This document shows positions 16,800-26,391 of a stretch of 64,000 nt of DNA, one piece after another. The notes beneath the pieces were generated by a model. It was given only the letters and a program-made list of their open reading frames with translations, had not been told where the DNA came from and did no database searches. The translations under genes were made by a program, and so were the position numbers. Position 1 is the stretch's first letter; each line of letters opens with the position of its first letter. The DNA is from Burkholderiaceae bacterium (GTDB taxonomy: Bacteria > Pseudomonadota > Gammaproteobacteria > Burkholderiales > Burkholderiaceae_C): positions 1-64,000 of the forward strand of contig JAFALA010000047.1 of the NCBI GenBank assembly GCA_019234815.1, written 5' to 3'.

Positions 16800-17939
16800 T
16801 CAGGCGGGAACAGGAACAGGCTGGCGTTTGAACACCAGTCCGGTGGCGGCCATGGCCATCATCAGCACGCTCACGCAGATCCATCCGAACTGGCGCGGGC
16901 CGGTCGCCACAAAACCTTCGCCCGCAAGTGCCGTGCCGATGGCGGCGCCGATCAGGGCGATCACCAGGGTGCGCAGCACCAGCGAGCCGTCGTGGTCGTT
17001 CTCGGTCAGCATGCCGACGATGAAGGGCGTCACCATGTAGAAGCCCACGTTCACGCCGACCTGGCCCCACAGAAAGGGCATGTCGCCGCGTCCGTTGAAA
17101 AACAGCATCACGGCCGCGGCCATCACCAGGAAGCCCTGCAGCACATAGCGCAGCCGCCGCCTGGGGTCGCGCGCCAGCGCCGGCACCAGCGCGCCGACAA
17201 AACCCAGCAGCGAGGACAGGGCCAGGTACAGGCCCACGCGCGCGGTGGGCATCTGGTCCATGTCGCCCATGTAGGCGCTGACGGCCCATTGCCCGGCCTG
17301 CATGCCGTAGACCAGCACCACCACCAGCCAGATCAATCCCATGTGGCGGCGCTTGAGCATGGACGGGCGCGGCCGTTCGGCCGCCTGGCTGGACGGGCGG
17401 ATGCGCAGGGCCCAGGGCGCCAGCACGATCGCCATGGCTGTCAGCCAGAGGAAGAGGGTGCCGCGCTCGGCGGCCGGCGGCAGGCAGGACATGCCGTAGA
17501 GCAGCAAGCCCATGGCGACGCCGCCGACCAGGTTGATGCGGCCCCAGATGCGCTCTGCATTGGATTCGGAAGCGACGCCAGCGCTGATCAGGCTGAACAG
17601 GGCGCCTTCGCCCAGGCCGGCCAGCAAGCGGGCGCCGCTGAGCGCCGCCGCCGTGCCGGCCCACTGGCTGGCGGCTTCGCCCAGCACCAGCGCGGCCACG
17701 CCGAACATGCCCACGGCCGGGCGGGCGCGGCGCACGAGATGGGCCGCCAGCAGGCCGTACAGCGCGATGCCGGCCAGTTCCGCCGCGGCGATGGCCGTGG
17801 CGGTGCCTTCGTCAATGCCGGGAATTCGGCTCAGCGCCAGCACAATCAGGGGCATGACCATGGTGCCGTTGAGCGCCGCGGCGAAGGCTGCGCTCAGCGT
17901 CAAGGTGCGTAGGATTGCGGTCCGGTGTGCAGCTGGCAT
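16800..17939 (-). CDS. MFS transporter
   Basis: 379 residues with about twelve membrane spans. MFS hallmarks include the short charged loop after the second span (HLVRRARPAVG) and the repeat-like segment GLGEGALFSLISAGVASESN. An inner-membrane transporter, it precedes the TonB receptor in the minus-strand operon and is divergent from the AraC gene. It probably moves the imported sugar or oligosaccharide into the cytoplasm. The ATG at 17939 was chosen over the upstream frame because it directly precedes the first hydrophobic segment; its Shine-Dalgarno (GGGA) is weak. Confidence 0.88.
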   Translation of the reverse strand: MPAAHRTAILRTLTLSAAFAAALNGTMVMPLIVLALSRIPGIDEGTATAIAAAELAGIALYGLLAAHLVRRARPAVGMFGVAALVLGEAASQWAGTAAALSGARLLAGLGEGALFSLISAGVASESNAERIWGRINLVGGVAMGLLLYGMSCLPPAAERGTLFLWLTAMAIVLAPWALRIRPSSQAAERPRPSMLKRRHMGLIWLVVVLVYGMQAGQWAVSAYMGDMDQMPTARVGLYLALSSLLGFVGALVPALARDPRRRLRYVLQGFLVMAAAVMLFFNGRGDMPFLWGQVGVNVGFYMVTPFIVGMLTENDHDGSLVLRTLVIALIGAAIGTALAGEGFVATGPRQFGWICVSVLMMAMAATGLVFKRQPVPVPA

Positions 17940-18101
17940 AGGGTCCCGTCTGGAACGCCCCTGTGCGGGGCTCAAGCATGGCGTCTGACTATAGGTTTGG
18001 CTTTGCCGCGCTTTGGGGTGCAATGTGGCCGGAATACGGGTGTGGCGAGGCCAGCACTAACCCTAGCGGGCGCGAGAAGGGTTCGGCTGAATAATCGGCA
18101 A

Positions 18102-19196
18102 ATGCTGTTACGTCATGCCGAATTCATGGAAGCCGATGGACCCGACCCCGTGGTGAGCGTCGATGCCGCGCCAGCCGATCGAAGCACGGTGGCCAACCTG
18201 CCGGCCCATTTGCTGAGCTGCCTGGCCGATACCGTGGCCGGCCTAGGGATTTCCCCGGAGCGGCTGTGCATGGGGCTGGGCTTCAGTGTCGAAGACCTCG
18301 GCAATCCGGCCTGCCGGGTCAGCTTCCGGCAAGGCAGCTCGATGATTCGCCGCGCGCTGCAATGGGCGCCGCGGCAGGCCCTGGGCCTCCTGATCGGCGA
18401 GCGCGAAACCATCGCCTCGATCGGCCTGCTGGGCTACGCCATGATGACCAGCCGTACCGTGGGCGAGGCGGTGGCGCTGGGCATGAGCTTGCAGAAGGCC
18501 TCGGGCGCCATGCTGCAGTTCGAGATGTTTCACGATGTGAAGTGGGTGCGCGTGCTGGCGTCCAACCGTTTTCCGGATCCGGAGATCTACGTCTTCCTGG
18601 TCGAAGAAGCGTTCGCGAGCTTCCTGCAGGTGGCGCGCGGCTTGGCCGGGGCTTCGTTCAGGCCGCATCGCATCGAGTTGGCGTATCCGGCCCCGGCGCA
18701 TGCGGCCGAGTACCAGCGGGTGTTCGGCTGCCCGGTGCTGTTCGACCAGCCCGCCAACGCCTTTGTGGCCGAGAGCGACTGGATCACCAGGCCGCTGGCA
18801 ACGCACGATCCGCTCAGCCACCGGCAGGCGCTGGAGATGCTGCATGCCGCGAATCAGCGCGAGCAGGAGAAGGTCGATCTGTTCGAGTCGGTCGAGCGGG
18901 CGGTGCGCCACAGCCTGCATTGCGTGCCGACGCTGGCCGACGTGGCCCGACAGCTGAACTTCAGCGAGCGCACCTTGCGCCGCCGCCTTAGTGACAAGAA
19001 CGTGTCCTACCAGGCCCTGCTCGACAACGTGCGCAAGAGCCGTGCGATCGAGCTGCTGGCCAATACCTCGATGTCGGTCGAGCAGGTGGCGCTGGAGGTC
19101 GGATTCAGCGACGCTCACAATTTCCGCCGTGCCTTCAAGCGCTGGACCGGCGCCGCGCCCAGCGAATTGCGCAACTCCATGCAGAAAGCCTCGTAG
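18102..19196 (+). CDS. AraC-family transcriptional regulator
   Basis: About 364 residues. The N-terminal 220 residues resemble the arabinose-binding-type effector domain of AraC/OruR-like regulators (QGSSMIRRALQWAPRQALGL). The C-terminal 100 residues are an AraC double helix-turn-helix: LADVARQLNFSERTLRRRLS and MSVEQVALEVGFSDAHNFRR followed by AFKRWTGAAPSELR. It is divergent from the MFS gene and is followed by the kinase gene, so it probably regulates both arms of the carbohydrate locus. The start could also be the in-frame ATG at 18126; neither has a strong Shine-Dalgarno. Confidence 0.9.
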   Translation: MLLRHAEFMEADGPDPVVSVDAAPADRSTVANLPAHLLSCLADTVAGLGISPERLCMGLGFSVEDLGNPACRVSFRQGSSMIRRALQWAPRQALGLLIGERETIASIGLLGYAMMTSRTVGEAVALGMSLQKASGAMLQFEMFHDVKWVRVLASNRFPDPEIYVFLVEEAFASFLQVARGLAGASFRPHRIELAYPAPAHAAEYQRVFGCPVLFDQPANAFVAESDWITRPLATHDPLSHRQALEMLHAANQREQEKVDLFESVERAVRHSLHCVPTLADVARQLNFSERTLRRRLSDKNVSYQALLDNVRKSRAIELLANTSMSVEQVALEVGFSDAHNFRRAFKRWTGAAPSELRNSMQKAS

Positions 19197-19344
19197 AAGA
19201 ACGTCGCCCCCGTGTCCGTCGTCGCCGCATGGGCCGGCGGCGCACCCTTGGCAGCATCGCACCCCCAGGGCGTCCGGTTTGACCGCGCCCCGTGCCTGGG
19301 TCTCTTACTACAGTTACACCTTGTGTTGTCTGTCGTGGAAACCC

Positions 19345-20940
19345 GTGTCCTCAAGCTCCTCCCCTGACTGTCTTGTGCTCGCCGTCGACCTGGGAACCTC
19401 GGGTTGCAAGACCGCGCTGGTGAACCAGGCGGGCCGGGTGCTGGCATGGGCCTTCGAGCCGGTGGCCACACGCATCCTGCCCGGCGGCGGCGCCGAGCAG
19501 GATCCGCAGGACTGGTGGCGCGCCTTGATGGGCTCGGCCAGGCAGGCGCTCGGGCGCGGCGGCGTCGATCCGGCCCGCGTGCTCGCCGTGTGCTGCTCGA
19601 CCCAGGGGGAAGGCACGGTGGCCGTGGACCGCGACGGCCAGGTGCTGGCGCCAGCGCTGACCTGGATGGACATGCGCGGCGCCGCGGCGCTGCGCCGCCA
19701 GGTGCGCGGACGCCTCAACGTGGCGGGCTACGACGCCTGGCGACTGTGGCGCTGGCTGCGCCTCTGCGGGGGGGCGCCCAGCCTGTCGGGCAAGGACCCG
19801 GCCGCGCACATGCTGTGGCTGCGCCACCATCGCCCCGATGTGTTTGAGCGCACGTACAAGTTCCTCAATGTGCTCGACTTCCTCAACCATCGCCTGACCG
19901 GCCGCTTCGTCGCCACGCCCGACTCCATCCTGACCTCCTGGGTGACCGACAACCGCGATCCGGCCTGCATACGCTACGACAGGCGCCTGGTCGCCGCCAG
20001 CGGCGTGGACGCAGCGAAGTTCCCGGAACTGGTGCGCTGCTGCGACGTGATCGGCGTCTTGCTGCCTCAGGTAGCCGACGAACTCGGCCTGTCGCGTTCC
20101 GTGCAGGTTGTCGCCGGGGCGATCGACAACACCGCCGCGGCCATCGGTGCCGGGACCCTGGCGCACTATGCAACGCACCTGTACGTTGGCACCTCAAGCT
20201 GGCTGGGCGCGCATGTGCCGGCCAAGCGCACCGACATCCGCGCCTCGATCGCCTCGGTGCCGTGCGCGCTGCCGGACCGTTATTTGATGGTGGCCATGCA
20301 GACCAGCGCGGGCGCCAATCTCAGCTTCCTGAAGGACCAGGTGCTCTACCACCAGGACGAACTGCTGCGCGAAGCCGCGACCGAGGACGTCTACCAGCTG
20401 CTCGACCAGATCGCCGCGCGCGTGCCGGCCGGCAGCGACGGGCTGGTCTACACGCCCTGGCTGTTCGGCGAACGCTGCCCGGTGGAAGACCAGTCCTTGC
20501 GTGCCGGGCTGTTCAATCTGTCGCTGGCGCATTCGCGCGAGACCATGATCCGCGCCTTTCTCGAGGGCGTGGCCCTGAACACGCACTGGATGATGGCGCC
20601 GGTGGCGCGCTTCATGGGCCGGCCCATCGAGCGGCTGACCCTTCTGGGCGGCGGCGGGCGCTCGGCCGTGTGGTGCCAGATCTTTGCCGACGTGCTGGGT
20701 GTGCCCATCCACCAGCTCATTGACCCCATGCAGGCCAATGCCCTGGGCGCGGCCTACATCGCCTTCCACGGCCTGGGCCTGCTCGACATGGCGCGGGGTG
20801 CGGCGCAGACGCGCTACCGCGCCGTGTTCGAGCCCCGGGCCGCGCACTCGGACGTCTATGCGCGGCGCTTCGAGACCTTTACCGAGCTGCATCGCCGGCT
20901 GGCGCCGCTGTACCGGCGCATTCATTCCGAGGAGGTCTGA
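19345..20940 (+). CDS. FGGY-family carbohydrate kinase
   Basis: About 531 residues. The N-terminal phosphate-binding loop VLAVDLGTSGCKTALV and the C-terminal LTLLGGGGRSAVWCQIFADV with NALGAAYIA are characteristic of FGGY kinases such as xylulokinase. It phosphorylates a sugar or polyol in the cytoplasm. The GTG start at 19345 is preferred since the conserved motif begins 12 residues later and the codons before it overlap the AraC tail in another frame; an in-frame TTG at 19321 is the alternative. The next gene starts one base after its stop, so a four-gene operon is likely. The sugar cannot be deduced. Confidence 0.88.
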   Translation: MSSSSSPDCLVLAVDLGTSGCKTALVNQAGRVLAWAFEPVATRILPGGGAEQDPQDWWRALMGSARQALGRGGVDPARVLAVCCSTQGEGTVAVDRDGQVLAPALTWMDMRGAAALRRQVRGRLNVAGYDAWRLWRWLRLCGGAPSLSGKDPAAHMLWLRHHRPDVFERTYKFLNVLDFLNHRLTGRFVATPDSILTSWVTDNRDPACIRYDRRLVAASGVDAAKFPELVRCCDVIGVLLPQVADELGLSRSVQVVAGAIDNTAAAIGAGTLAHYATHLYVGTSSWLGAHVPAKRTDIRASIASVPCALPDRYLMVAMQTSAGANLSFLKDQVLYHQDELLREAATEDVYQLLDQIAARVPAGSDGLVYTPWLFGERCPVEDQSLRAGLFNLSLAHSRETMIRAFLEGVALNTHWMMAPVARFMGRPIERLTLLGGGGRSAVWCQIFADVLGVPIHQLIDPMQANALGAAYIAFHGLGLLDMARGAAQTRYRAVFEPRAAHSDVYARRFETFTELHRRLAPLYRRIHSEEV

Positions 20941-20941
20941 G

Positions 20942-21589
20942 ATGGCCATCGCGTTCGAAACCCAGCGCGGCGCCCTGATCGACGCCTGCCTGCAACTGGC
21001 CGACCAGGGCTACCTGGCCGGCACCGGCGGTAACCTGGCCTTGCGGCTGGACGAGGCGCATTTCGCGGTCACGCCTTCGGCGGCCGACTACTACCAACTC
21101 CGCCCGCAGGACATCGCGGTGCTGCGCCTGGACACGCTGGCCCAGGTACAAGGCGAGATGGCGCCCTCGGTCGAGCGCGGCCTGCATGCCGCCTTGCTGC
21201 GCGCCCGGCCCTCGTTCCGGGCCAGCGTGCACACGCACCAGCCTCTTGCCAGCGCCGTGGCGCTGCTCAATCGCTCGCTGCCGCTTTCCGAGCCGGCAGA
21301 TGTCGCAGACCTGGGCCCTTGCGTGCAGATCGTCGGCTATGCCCCATCGGGCACGGCCATGCTCGTATCGACGCTGCGGCGCGCGCTCAGGAACGACTGC
21401 CATGCGTATCTGCTGCGCAACCACGGCCTGGTCTGCACGGCCGCCGACCTGGCTGCCGCGGTGCCCTTGATGGGGCGCATCGAGGCGGCGGCGGCAGCCC
21501 ATCTGCGGCAAGAGGCCAGCCGCTTGCCAATGGGCCATCCCCTGCGGGAACTGGCGCTGGAGGCTTGCGGCGCTACCCACTTTCAATGA
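20942..21589 (+). CDS. Class II aldolase/adducin family protein, metal ligands present
   Basis: 215 residues. GYLAGTGGNLALRLDE near the N-terminus is the phosphate-binding loop region. The zinc ligands are present as His97 and His99 in SVHTHQ and His161 in LRNHGLV, with the expected SVERGLH glutamate upstream. Such enzymes cleave phosphorylated sugars by a retro-aldol reaction. The preceding kinase could supply its substrate. The ATG follows GGAGGTCTGAG in the kinase's 3' end. The stop overlaps the next gene as ATGA, showing a tight operon. Confidence 0.9.
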   Translation: MAIAFETQRGALIDACLQLADQGYLAGTGGNLALRLDEAHFAVTPSAADYYQLRPQDIAVLRLDTLAQVQGEMAPSVERGLHAALLRARPSFRASVHTHQPLASAVALLNRSLPLSEPADVADLGPCVQIVGYAPSGTAMLVSTLRRALRNDCHAYLLRNHGLVCTAADLAAAVPLMGRIEAAAAAHLRQEASRLPMGHPLRELALEACGATHFQ

Positions 21590-23052
21590 AGAAGCTCATG
21601 AACCCCAGCATCGAACAAGACGTCTACGGCATCAGCGCCTGGCCCGACACCGACCAGATCTACGCCAGGCTGCAAGCCTTGCTCAAGCAGCCGCCGCGCA
21701 CGATCCGGCGCGACAAGATGGCCGAGGTGCTGCAGCACTTCGAGACCCGCTGCCAGCGCAGCAAGGCCCTGGCGCGCCGCGCTGGCGAGGTGATTCCTGG
21801 CGGCGTCCAGCACAACCTGGCCTTCAACTATCCGTTCGCCCTGGCGGTCGAGCGCTGCGAGGGCGCGCACATGTGGGACGTCGACGGCAACGCCTACATC
21901 GACTTTCTGCAGGCCGGTGGGCCGACGCTGCTGGGCAGCAATTACGCGCCGGTGCGCGAGAAGGTGCATGCCTTGCTGGACGCCTGCGGCCCGGTCACCG
22001 GCATGTTCCATGAGTACGAGGTCAAGTTGGCCGAACTGATACGCCAGCACATGCCGGCCGTCGAGATGTTCCGCATGCTGGGCTCGGGCACCGAAGGGGT
22101 GATGGGGGCGATCCGGCTGGCGCGCGCCTACACCGACAGGAAATGGGTCATCAAGGTGGGCGGCGCCTACCACGGCTGGAGCGACCAGATGGTGTATGGC
22201 ATGCGCCTGCCCGGCACCGGGCGGCGCGAGGCCGTCGGCATCCCCGGCGGCGCCACGCATTACACGCAGGAGTGCTTTCCCAACGACCTGGCCGCGCTGC
22301 GCCGCAAGCTCTGGCTGAACCGCCTGCGCGGCGGCACGGCCGCCGTGATCGTCGAACCGCTGGGCCCCGAGAGCGGCACCCGCCCGGCCCACAAGGACTA
22401 CAACGCCGGCGTGCGCGCCCTGTGCGACGAGTTCGGCGCCTTGCTGATCTTCGACGAGGTGGTCAGCGGCTTTCGCGTCGGCATGGGCGGCGCGCAGGGC
22501 TATTTCAAGGTCAGGCCCGACCTCACCGTGTTCGGCAAATGCCTGACCGGCGGCTACCTGATGGCCGGCGGCGTCGGCGGACGCCGCGACGTGATGATGC
22601 TGCTGGCCGGCGGCATAGGCACCACCAGCAAGCGCGCGTTCGTGGGCGGCACCCTGTCGGCCAATCCGCTCTCCTGCGCGGCGGGCTACCACGCGATCAG
22701 CGAGATGGCGCGCACCCAGGCGCCGGTGCTGGCGGGCCGCGCGGGAGACCGGCTGTGCCGCGGCCTGAACGAGATCATCGACCGGCTGGGCCTGCCCTAC
22801 GTGGCCTACAACCAGGGCTCGGTGGTGCATCTGCAGACCTCGGCGGTGCTGTTGATGAGCACGCGCAACCCGATCCAGCTGATGCGCGAGGTGAACGCCA
22901 GAAAGCACATGATGGAGGAGATGGGCGCGGCCTATATGGCGCACGGCCTGGTGACGCTGGCGGGCAGCCGGCTCTACACCAGCATGGCCGACACCGATGC
23001 CGTGATCGACGAGGCCTTGAACCGCTTCGAGTCCGTGCTGAGCCTGGTCTGA
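21586..23052 (+). CDS. Class III (PLP-dependent) aminotransferase, GSA-aminomutase-like
   Basis: 488 residues. VIPGGVQHNLAFNYPFALAV and GSGTEGVMGAIRLARAYT are class III fold-type-I features. The PLP environment includes AYHGWSD, IFDEVVSGFR and the Schiff-base Lys318 in VFGKCLTGGY. The nearest well-known relative is glutamate-1-semialdehyde aminomutase, but its place in a kinase/aldolase operon suggests a sugar or amino-sugar aldehyde substrate. The N-terminal 40 residues are an extension relative to GSA aminomutases. The ATG overlaps the stop of the aldolase gene. Confidence 0.9.
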   Translation: MKKLMNPSIEQDVYGISAWPDTDQIYARLQALLKQPPRTIRRDKMAEVLQHFETRCQRSKALARRAGEVIPGGVQHNLAFNYPFALAVERCEGAHMWDVDGNAYIDFLQAGGPTLLGSNYAPVREKVHALLDACGPVTGMFHEYEVKLAELIRQHMPAVEMFRMLGSGTEGVMGAIRLARAYTDRKWVIKVGGAYHGWSDQMVYGMRLPGTGRREAVGIPGGATHYTQECFPNDLAALRRKLWLNRLRGGTAAVIVEPLGPESGTRPAHKDYNAGVRALCDEFGALLIFDEVVSGFRVGMGGAQGYFKVRPDLTVFGKCLTGGYLMAGGVGGRRDVMMLLAGGIGTTSKRAFVGGTLSANPLSCAAGYHAISEMARTQAPVLAGRAGDRLCRGLNEIIDRLGLPYVAYNQGSVVHLQTSAVLLMSTRNPIQLMREVNARKHMMEEMGAAYMAHGLVTLAGSRLYTSMADTDAVIDEALNRFESVLSLV

Positions 23053-23057
23053 TCGAT

Positions 23058-23711
23058 ATGCAAGACCTTCATCCCACCCAAGACCTGGACGCGGCGCGGC
23101 AGCGCCTGCAGGGCAAGGGGCTGCTGCTGCCGGGCGACAGCCTGTCCTGCCGTCTGCCGGGCACGGGCTGTTTCGCGATCGTCACGGCTGGCGCCGCTGG
23201 CGAGCCGGTAGCCCTGCGCGAACTGGGCTTGCAGGACGCGCGCGCGGCGGCGGACGAGGCTCTGCACGGCCTGATCTATGAGGCCCGCGACGACGTGGGC
23301 GCCGTCCTGCTGGGGCGCCAGCCCTGGGGCAGGGCGCTGGGATCCTGCGGCGAAACCCTGCCGGGCGTGTTCGACGAGCAGTTGCGCCATCTCGGCTGGT
23401 GCGTGGAGGCGCGAGCCTTGCCGAATGATGCGGCGCAGGCGCGCCGCAGCCTGGCCGATGGCGCCAATGCCTATCTGTTGTCGGGGCGCGCGCTGGTGCT
23501 CGGCATGGCGCCGGAGCGGCTGGTGTTCAACGCTGAACTGCTGGAGAAATGCGCCAAGTCCTACCTGCTTGCGCGCGCCAGCGGCGCCCGGGTGTATTTG
23601 ATCCCCTGGCTGGTGCGCTGGATCGCCACCGGCCGCTTGCGCAAGGACCAGCGGCGGGCGGCCGACCATCATCGGCGCGGCCTGGCGGCGCCGCGTTCGG
23701 CGGGTTATTGA
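23058..23711 (+). CDS. Class II aldolase-like protein lacking the metal-binding histidines
   Basis: 217 residues. The order of segments parallels the aldolase at 20942: RLQGKGLLLPGDSLSCRLPG at the loop, ALHGLIYEARDDVGAVL at the helix, then AYLLSGRALVLGM and ELLEKCAKSYLLARASGA where class II aldolases have AYLLRNHGLV and LEKAA. The HxH ligands are replaced by Gly86-Arg87-Gln88 and the third His by the Ser142-Gly143-Arg144 region, so metal-dependent aldolase chemistry is unlikely. It begins 5 bp after the aminotransferase gene and ends the operon. The homology is by eye, and its role is unknown. Confidence 0.7.
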   Translation: MQDLHPTQDLDAARQRLQGKGLLLPGDSLSCRLPGTGCFAIVTAGAAGEPVALRELGLQDARAAADEALHGLIYEARDDVGAVLLGRQPWGRALGSCGETLPGVFDEQLRHLGWCVEARALPNDAAQARRSLADGANAYLLSGRALVLGMAPERLVFNAELLEKCAKSYLLARASGARVYLIPWLVRWIATGRLRKDQRRAADHHRRGLAAPRSAGY

Positions 23712-23735
23712 AGGACGGAAGGAAGGCAGCGGTCT

Positions 23736-24908
23736 TCAGCGGCCTTGCTGCCGTGCATCGCAGTGTCCCTGCATGGCGGCAATCCAGTCGCGAATCAGCG
23801 CCAGGGCCTGGGTGTGGACGAGGCCGCGGCCGAGCTCGGGCATCATCACGCCGCTTTCGGTTGAAGCCAGGCGGAAGGGCATGATGGAGGCGTCGGGCTC
23901 GCCCGGCACGACATCGAACAGGTGTTCGCCCGTGCCCTTGCCGGCCGCCACCGAGGGTTTGCACAGGCCGCTCTGGTAGGCCATGGGCAGGAACGGTTCC
24001 AGGTTCAGCGCGGTGTTGTTGGCCGGGCCGGTGGGGCTGTGGCAGTGCGCGCAGTTGATGTCGAGGTAGGCGCGGGCGCGGCGCTCCAGGCTTTCGGCAG
24101 GGTCCTGGAAGTCGGCCGCCCGCGGCACATCGGCGCCAGGCAGGCCGCTCAGCATGCCCAGTTTGGCGAGGTGACTCAGCTGGTTTTCGCTCACGCCCGC
24201 ATACGAGAAATCTCGGTTCAGGTGGCGCGCCTTTAGGCCGATGGGACGGAACTCGCGGTTCTTCAGCTGCACCATGTGGCAGCCGGCGCATTGGTTCTCG
24301 TTGGGCACTTCGTAGGACAGCGCCTGCCGCTTGCCGGCGCCATCGACCAGCTCGACGGGGATCGATTCGCCCAGGCGCTGCAGCCTGGCGTCGGTCTGCT
24401 CGGCGTTCCAGACGTAGGGCAGCGCCACCCAGCCTTCGGCGCGCCGCACCAGCACGCGGGTCTCGATCAGGCGCACGCGCTGCAGGTCCAGGCCCTCGCC
24501 ATCCAGGTCGGTGTGCAAGTTGTCGTTGCGCTGCAGCGCGCCGGCGGCGGACTCGCCGGCCTGCGCCTTGGGGTAGTAGAAGGTCTTGGTGATGATGGTG
24601 CCGACCGGCATCTCGAAGGTCTGGTGCTCGTCATAGACGGCGCTGGCGCCCTTGGGCATCCAGACGGTGCGCAGCTTGTGGGCGTAGTCGCTGAACAGCG
24701 GCGTGTTGAGGTCGTAGGGCACCACGCCGGCGCTGGGCCGCATCATGTGGTCCTGGACCAGCAGCACGCCCCAGGCGCTGAGCCATTCGGGGCGGCCCTG
24801 CTCGATGCGCTGGGGTTCCTGCGGCGTGCGTTTGCAGGCGCTCAAGGCCAGGGCCAGCAGCAGCGCCATGCCCGTGGCGAGCAGGGCTTGCTTCAACATG
24901 CGGTTCAT
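23736..24908 (-). CDS. Diheme c-type cytochrome lipoprotein (SO2930-like)
   Basis: 390 residues with a lipoprotein signal peptide (LLLALALSAC) and two haem-binding motifs: CAGCH at Cys207-His211 and CAHCH at Cys286-His290. PYDLNTPLFSDYAHKLRTVW and MPVGTIITKTFYY resemble a conserved family of diheme proteins usually encoded beside a beta-helix lipoprotein, as here. It should be periplasmic and membrane-anchored and pass electrons. It starts 2 bp after the stop of the beta-helix gene, so the two form an operon. The electron partner is unknown. Confidence 0.85.
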   Translation of the reverse strand: MNRMLKQALLATGMALLLALALSACKRTPQEPQRIEQGRPEWLSAWGVLLVQDHMMRPSAGVVPYDLNTPLFSDYAHKLRTVWMPKGASAVYDEHQTFEMPVGTIITKTFYYPKAQAGESAAGALQRNDNLHTDLDGEGLDLQRVRLIETRVLVRRAEGWVALPYVWNAEQTDARLQRLGESIPVELVDGAGKRQALSYEVPNENQCAGCHMVQLKNREFRPIGLKARHLNRDFSYAGVSENQLSHLAKLGMLSGLPGADVPRAADFQDPAESLERRARAYLDINCAHCHSPTGPANNTALNLEPFLPMAYQSGLCKPSVAAGKGTGEHLFDVVPGEPDASIMPFRLASTESGVMMPELGRGLVHTQALALIRDWIAAMQGHCDARQQGR

Positions 24909-24909
24909 C

Positions 24910-26187
24910 TCAGATCAGGCCGGGGAAGCTCACCGCGGGCAGGCGCGGCAGCATGCATTGGTGCTCGGCGGTTTCCAGGCGCGGGTTCTTGTAGTGGTTG
25001 GGGCCGTCGACATTGACGAACTCCGCCTTGCCGTTGCTGACGCAGATGCGCTCTTCGGGCGCGAGCTTGCGGTTGGGGTCCGCGTAGCCGTCCCACAGCA
25101 CGTCGGGGATGTGGCCGCCCACGCCGAACATCAGCAGCTTGAGCGCCTTCAAGTCCACGCCGTCGGGGGCATCGCCGCCGCCCTGGAAGCGGTTGTCGGC
25201 CACCAGGATGGCCTTGGGGTAGGGGTCGTAGGCGGCCACCACGCCCTTGGTGGTGTAGTAGCCGGTGGAGAAATAGCTCGAGACGATCACGTTGGCCGAG
25301 CGGTTGTCGCCGATGTCGTTGTCGAAGATCTCGACCTTGCTGTTCGAGTTCACCACCACGCCCGAGCCCGCCGGCACGCTGGCCACCGCCGTGCCCTTGG
25401 CGCCGAAGTTGTCGAGGTTGTTCTTGACCGAGCGGTTCTTGTAGATGCGCGTGCCTGCACCGGGCTGCGACAGGTTGGGCATGTTGAACACCAGGATGCC
25501 GCCCGTGTTGCCGGTGGCGAGGTTGTCGTAGACGTCGGCGTTGATGGTGTTCTCGATCTCGATGCCGGCGACGTTCTGCTCCACATGGCAGCGCCGCACC
25601 ACGACGTCGCGCGACTGCCCGACGTAGATGCCGGCGTCGGAGGCACCCCAGGCCTCGGAGTCCTCGATCAGCACATGGCGGGTCTTGACCGGGTAGAGGC
25701 CGTAGGCGCCGTTTTGCGTGTCCGGGCCGCGGGTCCAGCGCACGCGGACCTTGCGCACGCTGATGTTCTCGCCGTCGTTGATCTTGATCGCGTCGCCCTG
25801 GGTGTCCTCGATGGTCAGCCCCGAAATGGAGAAGTTGCTGCCCCAGACGATCAGGCCCTCGGGACCGGTCTTCTGGTTCTTGAACGAGAGCACGGTTTCA
25901 TTCATGCCGGCGCCGCGGATGGTGACGCCGTCACCGCGCAACGACAGGCCGCGGTCGAAATGGAAATGTCCGGCCGGGATCTCGATCACGCTGCCGGGCT
26001 TGGCGTCGAGCAACTGCGCCTGGATTTTCTGCTCCAGGGCGGTGCCGTCCTGCATTGCGTCCCCGGTGTCGGACTTGGGGCTGCAGCCCAGCAGCACGGC
26101 GCCCGCCGCGCAGGCGATCGCGCCGAGCAGGAAGGGCAAGGATTGGGATTGACCTTGGGGCCACTTGAACCGGTCCAGCTTTTTCAT
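24910..26187 (-). CDS. Parallel beta-helix repeat lipoprotein
   Basis: 425 residues with a lipoprotein signal (AAGAVLLGC) and then tandem beta-helix rungs: [76 protein letters not shown]. This right-handed beta-helix is common in extracellular carbohydrate-active or surface proteins. It precedes the diheme cytochrome, matching a conserved two-gene arrangement (TIGR03805/TIGR03806-type, from memory). The function of the pair is not known. Confidence 0.83.
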   Translation of the reverse strand: MKKLDRFKWPQGQSQSLPFLLGAIACAAGAVLLGCSPKSDTGDAMQDGTALEQKIQAQLLDAKPGSVIEIPAGHFHFDRGLSLRGDGVTIRGAGMNETVLSFKNQKTGPEGLIVWGSNFSISGLTIEDTQGDAIKINDGENISVRKVRVRWTRGPDTQNGAYGLYPVKTRHVLIEDSEAWGASDAGIYVGQSRDVVVRRCHVEQNVAGIEIENTINADVYDNLATGNTGGILVFNMPNLSQPGAGTRIYKNRSVKNNLDNFGAKGTAVASVPAGSGVVVNSNSKVEIFDNDIGDNRSANVIVSSYFSTGYYTTKGVVAAYDPYPKAILVADNRFQGGGDAPDGVDLKALKLLMFGVGGHIPDVLWDGYADPNRKLAPEERICVSNGKAEFVNVDGPNHYKNPRLETAEHQCMLPRLPAVSFPGLI

Positions 26188-26391
26188 GCGGGGTTTCCTT
26201 TCGCGTCAATCTAGCTGCAAGCTGCCGGAGCCATCGGGCCAGAAGGGGTCAGCGGAAGGGTGATTGACGGCCATGACTTCGCCAATCCAGGGCATACCCG
26301 TACGATGGTCCAGGGCGAAAGAATTGAAATACATCAAGACGCCCGCCGGCAGTTTGCCGATACTGGGGGCGTGAAAACAGAAGGAAATACC

